Positions 54,753 through 62,500 of a stretch of DNA of 64,000 bases are shown piece by piece. Origin of the DNA: JAIXWP01 sp965247015. Its GTDB lineage: Bacteria > Bacteroidota > Bacteroidia > Flavobacteriales_D > Sanyastnellaceae. The stretch is from NCBI GenBank assembly GCA_965247015.1, contig CBDFGG010000002.1, positions 1 to 64,000 of the forward strand. The letters run 5' to 3'. A program made the translations under genes and the position numbers. Within the stretch, counting starts at the first letter, position 1. The number at the start of each line of letters is the position of its first letter. The notes below the pieces were generated by a model. That model did not search any database, was not told the origin of the DNA, and saw nothing but the letters and a program-made list of their open reading frames with translations.

Positions 54753-57152
54753 ATGAAAAAGATTAAATACGCTCTTAGTGCATTCTTACTTGTACTAGCG
54801 TCTAGCGCATTTTCTCAGGGTCTTCAGGGAATAGTGGTTGAAAAATACTATTCTACAGATGCTGCTGATGCTGCTGATGCTACGGCGAACTTGTCAACTT
54901 CTCCACTAACGGTGGGAACAACAGTTTACCGTGTTTACGTTGATATGGCTGCGGGTTACAAATTCTCTCAGTTGTATGGTAATGCTGCTCACAACCTTAC
55001 TGTGAACACTACTACTAATTTCTATAACGATCCTAACTACGGTGTAGCAATTAACCCAGGTACTATTTCATTAGTAAACATTGCAAAGAATACAGCAATG
55101 ATTGACTCTTGGTTTACTACTGGTGGTGTTGCTGCTACTAAAGCAGGTGTTTTGAAATCTGAAGATACAGACGGTTCTGTTGGAAACCAAGATAACCTTC
55201 TTGCAAACAATGCAGGTGGATGTTTCGGTCAACCAATCACTGGTTCTGGATCAAGAGATGGTTTTGCTCCAAGCAATGCATCAACTTATATCGTTCCTAA
55301 CACTCTTGGTTTGGGTACTGCACTTGATGTATTAGATCAAGCTGAAGGTAACTCAATCGTTATTTCTAATGGTGCTATCGCAGCATTGGGTGGTGTGATT
55401 GGTGCTACTTCTTCTAACATGGTTTGTGTAGCTCAGTTCACTACAAGTGGTGATCTTAGCTTCCAATTCAACGTTCAGTTGGTGAATATCGCTTCTGGAC
55501 TTGCTGAGAACTATGTTGCTTCAAACCCAACTGCAGGTGAATTGACTCACCCAACATTGACGTATGCTGGTAACGTTGCTCCTGTTGTTGCAATCACTGC
55601 TCCTGCAAATGGTGCAACTGTTGTAGCTGGTAACAACCTTACTATCTCTGCTACTGCTACTGATGCAAACGGTACTATCACAAGCGTTGAATTCTTCGTT
55701 GACGGTATCTCTGTTGGTGTTGATGCTACTGCTCCTTACAGCGTAGTTTACACTCCAGTAGTTGGAACTGACGTTATCACTGTAGTTGCTACTGACAGTG
55801 ATTGTGAATCTACAACTTCTGCTCCACGCACAATAACTGCAAACGCTGTTACTCCAGGTGTTCCTGCGAATGATTCATTTGCGAATGCAACTTTGGTAAA
55901 CGGTGCAGTATATCCTCTTTGCAGCAGCTTGAACGCTACACTTACAGGTGCTTCTGAATCTACAGAGTCGCAAATCGCAACTCCAGTAGGTGCAGGACAA
56001 GATGTATGGTACCGTTTCGTTGCTCAAACTCAAGGTGTTTCTATTCAGGTAAATGGTATCGATAACTTAGCAATTGAATTATTGAATTCAACTGGTACAA
56101 CAGTATTATTTACTGAGAACCAAACAACTTCAGGTCAAGAAATTCTTGTAGCTAACAACCTTACTCCAGGTGCAACTTACTACATCGCAGTAGTAGATAT
56201 GAATGCTCCAGGTTCAAACAACTTTAGCATCTGTCTTCAGACATTGAGATCTAGCGTTCCAAACAACGGAACTACTTTCACAAGCCTTTGCTCTTTCATC
56301 AAAGCTTCATGGACTGGTGCTCAATTGTACACTGTAAATTTCTCTGATGGAACAAACACTTATTCTGCAAGCAATACTAGCACGCAGATTCCATTTAGCT
56401 TGCTTCCACAGTTGCAGTATGGTGCTACTTACAGTGTTACTTTCTCTAACACATTCATCATTGATGGTGTTACTTCAGTAGTTACTAGCGCTCCATTCAA
56501 CGTAACAATTGCAGCTCACCCATCAGTTCAACTTCGCTCTGCTGACCGTTGTCCAACAACACGCGCTCGTGGTGCTTTCATCTCTACAGATGTAGTTGTA
56601 TGTGGTGCTACTGAGTATGAGTGGGAATTTGTTGAAGTAGATTCAGAAGACAATATCATCGGTATCGAAACTATTCTTGTTGAAAGCAACAGCACATCAC
56701 GTTATTTGAGAGTATCTCAAATCCCAGGTGTACAAGATGGTGATCGTTACAGAGTTCGTATTCGTCCAGTATTCTCTTATGGTGCTGGTACATTCACTTC
56801 AGGTTACCAATTGCTTTGCGTAGCAGGTCAGGCTCCAGTAAGCGCACCAATCCTTGAAGAAGGAGATGTGTTTGCTCCATCAGCTGCAACCTCTGCAGAG
56901 CGTGCATTTGAAGTGTATCCAAATCCAAACGCTGGTGATGTATTCAACGTACGTTTGGCAGGAATCAATTCAGAAGTTGTTATCGTAAGAATGCTTGATG
57001 CAATGGGCAGAGTGGTTTACAACAACCAGTTTACAGTTGCTGGTTCATTGAACACATCTATCGTGATGGAAGAAAAACTTTCATCAGGAATGTACATGAT
57101 CCAAGTAATCGACGGTGAAGAGACAATGAATAACCGAATGATTGTTCGGTAA
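54753..57152 (+). CDS. LEGVVVE-domain secreted protein E, T9SS sorted
   Basis: 799 aa from ATG 54753 (MKKIKYALSAFLLVLASSAFSQ, a clean signal peptide). Residues about 20-268: LEGVVVE domain (QGLQGIVVEKYYSTDAADA, STTTNFYNDPNYGVA-like NTTTNFYNDPNYGVAINPG, MIDSWFTTGGVAATKAGVL, LGTALDVLDQAEGNSIVI). About 272-365: one Ig module. About 368-799: a region nearly identical to the C-terminus of the 1924-aa protein, including DVWYRFVAQTQG, DVVVCGATEYEWEFVEVDS and the T9SS tail FEVYPNPNAGD. It thus looks like a chimera of the operon's paralogue D and the unrelated giant gene. Codon use indicates high expression, unlike paralogues A-D. Confidence 0.82.
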   Translation: MKKIKYALSAFLLVLASSAFSQGLQGIVVEKYYSTDAADAADATANLSTSPLTVGTTVYRVYVDMAAGYKFSQLYGNAAHNLTVNTTTNFYNDPNYGVAINPGTISLVNIAKNTAMIDSWFTTGGVAATKAGVLKSEDTDGSVGNQDNLLANNAGGCFGQPITGSGSRDGFAPSNASTYIVPNTLGLGTALDVLDQAEGNSIVISNGAIAALGGVIGATSSNMVCVAQFTTSGDLSFQFNVQLVNIASGLAENYVASNPTAGELTHPTLTYAGNVAPVVAITAPANGATVVAGNNLTISATATDANGTITSVEFFVDGISVGVDATAPYSVVYTPVVGTDVITVVATDSDCESTTSAPRTITANAVTPGVPANDSFANATLVNGAVYPLCSSLNATLTGASESTESQIATPVGAGQDVWYRFVAQTQGVSIQVNGIDNLAIELLNSTGTTVLFTENQTTSGQEILVANNLTPGATYYIAVVDMNAPGSNNFSICLQTLRSSVPNNGTTFTSLCSFIKASWTGAQLYTVNFSDGTNTYSASNTSTQIPFSLLPQLQYGATYSVTFSNTFIIDGVTSVVTSAPFNVTIAAHPSVQLRSADRCPTTRARGAFISTDVVVCGATEYEWEFVEVDSEDNIIGIETILVESNSTSRYLRVSQIPGVQDGDRYRVRIRPVFSYGAGTFTSGYQLLCVAGQAPVSAPILEEGDVFAPSAATSAERAFEVYPNPNAGDVFNVRLAGINSEVVIVRMLDAMGRVVYNNQFTVAGSLNTSIVMEEKLSSGMYMIQVIDGEETMNNRMIVR

Positions 57153-57226
57153 TCTCGCTTCGCGAAATTCGAAATTCGGAATTCGAAATTAATATTGACA
57201 AAGCCGCGCGTAAGCGCGGCTTTGTC
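55855..57226 (+). repeat. Large direct repeat, copy 2
   Basis: Counterpart of 39429-40816; see that entry. Near-identity is strongest from 56500 to 57150 and resumes at the terminator. Gene conversion or a recent duplication is implied. Confidence 0.85.
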
Positions 57227-57232
57227 TTTTTT
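57197..57232 (+). terminator. Rho-independent terminator of gene E
   Basis: 13-bp perfect stem gacaaagccgcgc/gcgcggctttgtc with loop gtaa and a T-run; duplicates the element at 40781. Confidence 0.9.
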
Positions 57233-57527
57233 GTATAGCGGTGTTTTTGTAAAGCCGAGCTGCAAAGCCGAGCTGCTGCTCGGCTCTGCGGTTAATCCCC
57301 CAACTCCAACCCCCAAACTCTTTCCGGGTGTTTTCACCCCCATTAAATTACGCATAACTAGGTATTGTAGGCACTTAAGGCTGAGTGATATTTGCATCAC
57401 TTTAGATTGTGGTGCTGAAAATAAAGGCTTTGGTTCTCGATCTATAGGAGTTATTCGTAGTCTTGCTTTTGCAATGATTCAATACGTTAAGGTACAGAGG
57501 GCTTCCAAACGTGGAGGCCTTCTCTAT
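57233..57527. other. Intergenic stretch with repeats, no gene seen
   Basis: The 375-bp gap 57153-57527 begins with gcttcgcgaaattcgaaattcg-type palindromes and the terminator. Gccgagctgc repeat units follow at 57254-57285. A GU-containing 11-bp hairpin (57496-57506/57513-57523) lies just before the converging regulator gene. No convincing reading frame or RNA was found in 57290-57490. Confidence 0.5.
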
Positions 57528-58136
57528 TTATAGACCAATGGCTCTTGCATAAGCAACTAATTGCGGAACGCTATTGATGCTTAGCTTTTGATAAATGTTC
57601 TTTCTATGTGTCTCAACTGTCTTGATACTCAAGCTTAATTCTTGAGCAATGACCAAACTAGTTTTTCCCTCCACTACCAAGCGTACGATTTCCTTTTCTC
57701 TTTTAGTAAGTGGATTTACATTTATTTTTTTCGTAGAAAGAGGAGGCATAGAGTGATAATACGGAACCGTTGTGCGTAGTACATGTTGAATACACTCTTT
57801 CAGTTTTTCTCCACTTGTATTTTTCATTAAGAATCCTTGGATGCCAACTGATAAACCTTCTTTACGCAATGATGGAGAATCATGCATGGTTAGAATAATC
57901 CAAGGTGTTTTGATATTCAGTTGTTTGATATACGCTGCGGATTCCAAGCCATTCATGATAGGCATGGATATATCACTAATAATGACATCTGGCTTTTTCT
58001 TAAGAATAGTCTCAATCAATTCTCTTCCCGTAGTGGCTTCTCCGACAACTTCGTATTCTCCATCGCGTTCGAGAAGAGTTTTTATACCATCAAGAAAGAG
58101 CTGATGATCATCTGCAATTACAATCTTCGTTTTCAT
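57528..58136 (-). CDS. NarL/FixJ-family response regulator
   Basis: 202 aa. Receiver domain residues 1-120: VIADDHQLFLDG with the acidic pocket Asp9/Asp10, phospho-acceptor Asp55 in IISDISMPIMNG, conserved Thr (ILTMHDSP) and Lys (FLMKNTSGEKL). C-terminal LuxR-type HTH about 137-200: NPLTKREKEIVRLVVEGKTSLVIAQELSLSIKTVETHRKNIYQKL. It overlaps the kinase gene by ATGA and is downstream of it, so they form one two-component system. Target genes are unknown; the divergent lysyl-oxidase gene is the nearest candidate. Confidence 0.95.
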   Translation of the reverse strand: MKTKIVIADDHQLFLDGIKTLLERDGEYEVVGEATTGRELIETILKKKPDVIISDISMPIMNGLESAAYIKQLNIKTPWIILTMHDSPSLRKEGLSVGIQGFLMKNTSGEKLKECIQHVLRTTVPYYHSMPPLSTKKINVNPLTKREKEIVRLVVEGKTSLVIAQELSLSIKTVETHRKNIYQKLSINSVPQLVAYARAIGL

Positions 58137-59449
58137 TTCAGCGGAATATCAATGTAATAATGCGTGCCCTCTCCAATACGACTATCGAATTGAAATTGTG
58201 CGCCAATTAGTTTTACTCTTTGCTTAATACTTTTAATCCCAAAAGGATTAGTAACGGTAAATATATCAAATCCAATCCCATCATCTTCTACAGAGAGATG
58301 TAACTTTTTATCCCGCGCTATCAATTGGACGGTGATGGTGGAGCACTCTGAGTGCTTAATGGCATTGTTGATACACTCAGTAATAATGCGATAGATGATT
58401 AGCTCTTTCTCACGACTCAACTCATCGTTGTAATTATCAATGATGAGTTCAAATTCTACACTTCCGCTTCTATTAAAAATAGCTTGGTAGTCTTGAAGAA
58501 TTCCCACCAATCCAATTTTAGAAAATAGGATAGGAGTCATTTGATGCGAGATAGATCTGACCTCTTGGCAAGCTTGATCAAGCATTTCAATGCTGTCTTG
58601 AATCGCTTGATCGTTGTTGGCTCCTTGCAAGGTTTCCATTTTTAGTTTGGCGGTGCTCAGCAATACACCAACGCTATCGTGAAGTTCTTTTGCAATGCGC
58701 TCTCTTTGGGTTTCTTCGTTTTGTATAAGATCCAACTGATTTTGATTATCCTTAGCACGCATAGTTTCTACCATTTCATCCACGCGTTTGTCTAGAAATG
58801 TATTCGTTTGATTGGCAATCTCTGTGAGTGTTTTTAATTCTTCAGAAACCTTGATCAGTTTGTCATGTTCTGCAATCAATGACTGGTCCGATTTTTCTTT
58901 TTCAAGAATTGTTGTTCTTATATAAATGCCTATCAATGCTAAGTTGGTGAATACGCTCAGTATTGCTGTGCTTCTTACAAAATCATGGTCTATTTCTTCA
59001 ATAAAGGCATAATCATAGGCCCATATTTTCAAATTGACATCAGCAAGTACAGGAAGAAGGATTAACGTAACGAGAAGACCACGTTGTTTTGGGTTAACAA
59101 TAAATGCAATTCCTAGAGGGGCAGTGATGAGAAAAGTATCTATCTGACTATCTCTCCCGTACAGCATGCTATTACAAAATACCCAAGCAGTGGTTAAGAT
59201 GGTAAGAGCAATCGCCGCGAATTGCTGATTCTCTCTTTTGCAAGCAAACCCATACAGGATAGCGAATACTACCATCATAGAAAGGTCGAGAACTAAAATA
59301 CCACGCTGATGATCAAAGAATAAATCATGCACATGGAAGATTAGATTCGCCAAAAGCGCGAAGAGTGCAAGCCTTTTCGTCAGCAAAAAGCGCTTTTCGT
59401 CATCGATATTACTAAGAAATTCAATGTATGCTGACCTTGGAGAGGGCAT
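58133..59449 (-). CDS. Sensor histidine kinase, HisKA_3 (NarX/DegS-like)
   Basis: 438 aa. Six to seven membrane segments within residues about 22-180 form an MHYT/7TM-like sensor without a large periplasmic domain. A coiled-coil linker spans about 182-245. HisKA_3 dimerisation box: RERIAKELHDSVGVLLSTAKLKME with His257. The HATPase_c domain has N-box TECINNAIKHS, G1 box VEDDGIGFD and G2 box NPFGIKSIKQRVKLIGA. All catalytic boxes look intact. It is followed by its regulator with a 4-bp overlap. Confidence 0.95.
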   Translation of the reverse strand: MPSPRSAYIEFLSNIDDEKRFLLTKRLALFALLANLIFHVHDLFFDHQRGILVLDLSMMVVFAILYGFACKRENQQFAAIALTILTTAWVFCNSMLYGRDSQIDTFLITAPLGIAFIVNPKQRGLLVTLILLPVLADVNLKIWAYDYAFIEEIDHDFVRSTAILSVFTNLALIGIYIRTTILEKEKSDQSLIAEHDKLIKVSEELKTLTEIANQTNTFLDKRVDEMVETMRAKDNQNQLDLIQNEETQRERIAKELHDSVGVLLSTAKLKMETLQGANNDQAIQDSIEMLDQACQEVRSISHQMTPILFSKIGLVGILQDYQAIFNRSGSVEFELIIDNYNDELSREKELIIYRIITECINNAIKHSECSTITVQLIARDKKLHLSVEDDGIGFDIFTVTNPFGIKSIKQRVKLIGAQFQFDSRIGEGTHYYIDIPLK

Positions 59450-59472
59450 TGGAGTTTCAATCTATTGGTTTG

Positions 59473-59480
59473 CAAAATTA
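59473..59480 (-). promoter_or_regulatory. TAnnTTTG -7 box for the two-component operon
   Basis: The minus strand reads TAATTTTG, 23 nt upstream of the kinase ATG at 59449. Confidence 0.45.
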
Positions 59481-59521
59481 GGGAGATTAAGGTAGTATTT
59501 GGTTGAAGGCTAATTATTTCC

Positions 59522-59529
59522 TACTTTTG
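59522..59529 (+). promoter_or_regulatory. TAnnTTTG -7 box with TTTG -33 for the lysyl-oxidase gene
   Basis: TACTTTTG with TTTG at 59498-59501, 20 nt upstream; the start codon is 54 nt downstream at 59584. Confidence 0.6.
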
Positions 59530-59583
59530 AATTGATTGTCTGCGGGCAATCGAATTAACCAATACCAAACCAAAGCCTAAACA

Positions 59584-62500
59584 ATGACTTACTGTACTCG
59601 TGCGGTGGCGCTATTATTATTTATAATTTGCTCTGCTACTGTTTCGCTCTCTCAAGCAAATCTCTATTCGTTTTCGCAATCCAATGGTACTTTTACACCC
59701 ATCAGTTCGCCTACAGCGCTGGGGGGAGGCACTACATGGGATGATGCTGTACAAACGATTACGCTTCCTTTCTCTTTTAACTTTGGAGGAACAAGCTACA
59801 CATCAGCTTTTATTAGCCCCAATGGATTTATAACCTTCGGTACCACTAATCCTGGAAACACGAATTATAGTCCAATCAGCTCTAACACTGCCTATAATGG
59901 TGCTATTTCGGCCTTTGGTCGTGACATCATCAACAATGGTCAAGCAATTACTTATGCAACAGAAGGAACCGCTCCCAATAGAGTATTCGTGGTTCAGTGG
60001 AACAACGCTCGACGTTATAACAGTGGTGCGGTAACTGGTGATGTAATTAATTTCCAAATCAGACTTGCTGAGACAACCAATGTTATTCAATACATATATG
60101 GAACGTGCACAGCAACTAACACTACTGCACTAACTGTGCAAGTAGGTCTTCGCGGAGGAACGAATACTGTTTACACGAATAGAACTTCTACTTCAGCATG
60201 GGCGAGCACAACAGCTGGTGGTGCAAGTGGAGCAAGCATAACAACAACAAATGCAATATTACCTGCAAGTGGTTTGACTTTCACGTGGACTCCTCCAAAT
60301 CCTTGTGCTGGAATGCCTAATATTCCTACTGTTCAAGAGGTCATTGAAGTTTGTACAAATAACCCTGCAGTAATCACTGCATCAAATGTATCTGGTGGAT
60401 TAGGTATTTCTTATCAATGGCAATCTTCGTTAGACGGCGGTGCGCCATGGACGGATATTAGCGGAGCTACCAACCCTACTTATACAACTCCTAACCTTAC
60501 AGCAATTGGTTTTTATCATTTAGTAACCACATGCTCTAACTCAGGATTGTCTTCTGAATCTGCGACAGTATCTGTTACTCCGAGCAATTGTATTCCAGTA
60601 AATGATATTTGCGCAAATGCAATTCCATTCAATGTGAATGGTGGTGCTCTAGCTGCAAACAATACTAATGCTGCTTCCAATGGCCCCGAGCCTTCATGCG
60701 GCGGCGCGGGAATTAGAGACCTCTGGTATTCTTTTGTTTATACAGGTGGTGATGTAACTATTCAAACAACACTTGGTACTCTAGCAGATACTCGCCTTGC
60801 GCTATACAGCGCTTGCGGCGGAACACAGCTTGCGTGCAATGATGACTTTTCTGGTATTGGATTGGCCTCACGCATCAATGTGAACTGTGATCTTCTTACA
60901 CCGAACTCAACATACTATGTTCAAGTTGGCGGTTATAATGCTAACGTAGGAACTTTCCAATTAAATATTACATCTATTGGTGCAAGCGGATGTACCAATC
61001 CGAATGCTACCAACTATGATGGATGCGCTACAGCAGAAGATGGTTCTTGTGTTTTCCCTGATCTAAACGCGGCATTTACAAATGTCCCTTCAGGTTCTAA
61101 CTGTTTGAATATTCAGCTTAATGATATTTCTGAAGGGAATGTTATTTCATGGGCTTGGGATATCCCAGGTGCTACACCATCAACCTCATCTTTAGAAAAT
61201 CCACTAGTAGTATTTAGTGCGCCGGGTGTATATCCTGTAACACTGACTGTTCAAGATAGTTTTGGTGCAACGGATGTCGTGTCTCAAAATGTGATCGTTG
61301 AAACGGGTGCCATCATGACAGTAGATATTACTGCGGATAACCTTCCTCAACAAACGAGCTGGAGAGTTTTTGATAGCTCCAATAATATCGTTGCAGAAGG
61401 CACTTCTAATGATGCTACTTTCTGTATCGGCGATAACTGCCACCGTTTCGAAATCTATGATACAGGTGGAAATGGTATTTGTTGCAGCAATGGAAATGGT
61501 AGCTATCGCATCTATCTCAATGGTGTGGAAGTAGCAACGGGTGCAAACTTCTCTTACGAAGATGTACGTGATATCAATTGCCCTCAAGGTACAAGCTGTA
61601 ATAACCCTATTACTGCTAGCTTGGGATCATTTACCGCACCAGAGCCAAACACATGGTATGAATTCACTCCTGCTGAAAATGGACAATACAGAATCAGCAC
61701 TTGTGATCTAGCAACATGCGATACAAAGCTTTGGATTTATGATTACTGTAATATGGCAAACTTTGATGATTCAAACGAGGCTACAGTTACTTATAACGAC
61801 GATCTATGCGGGGTACAAGCAGAAATGACTCCATACCTGCAAGGAGGTCAAACATATTATCTCCGTGTTGGTGATACAGGAGGTGCATGCGGAATCAGCA
61901 CTATTGATTTCCTTATTGAATACATGGGTCCAATCGTTGGATGTCTTGATCCTCTTGCATGTAACTTCGATCCTATCGCTGGAGCACCTGGGCCTTGCTA
62001 CTACAATGGTAGTCCTAACTGTGAAAACTTAGGTCCAGACTTGGAGATTTCATTAAATGATGTGTTCAATTCTCTAACGGTTACTACAGTTAATGGAAAT
62101 GATGCATGTCTAGTAAATGAAGGCTGTCTGCAAGGTTTAGGCTCACGTCAAATCTTACGATTCACCACTACTATTTGGAATATTGGTAACCAAGATTATT
62201 TCATTGGAGTTCCTAATGCTAATAACCCTCAATTCGAATATGATCAGTGTCACAACCACTATCACTACGAAGGATATGCTGAATACTTGCTGTACAACCA
62301 AGCAGGTCAACCAATGCCACAAATTGGATTCAAGAACGGTTTCTGTGTACTCGATTTGTTCTGTCCATCTGGATTCACTGCTAAGTACACTTGTGGAAAC
62401 ATGGGTATCACTGCTGGTTGTCGCGATACTTATGGATCAGGACTATCATGCCAATGGGTGGATATTACAGACGTTCCAGCTGGTGAATATTATTTGGTAG

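Noticed and set aside
57195..57533. 112-codon frame after gene E
   Set aside because: It starts inside the terminator stem and crosses repeat units and the end of the convergent regulator gene.
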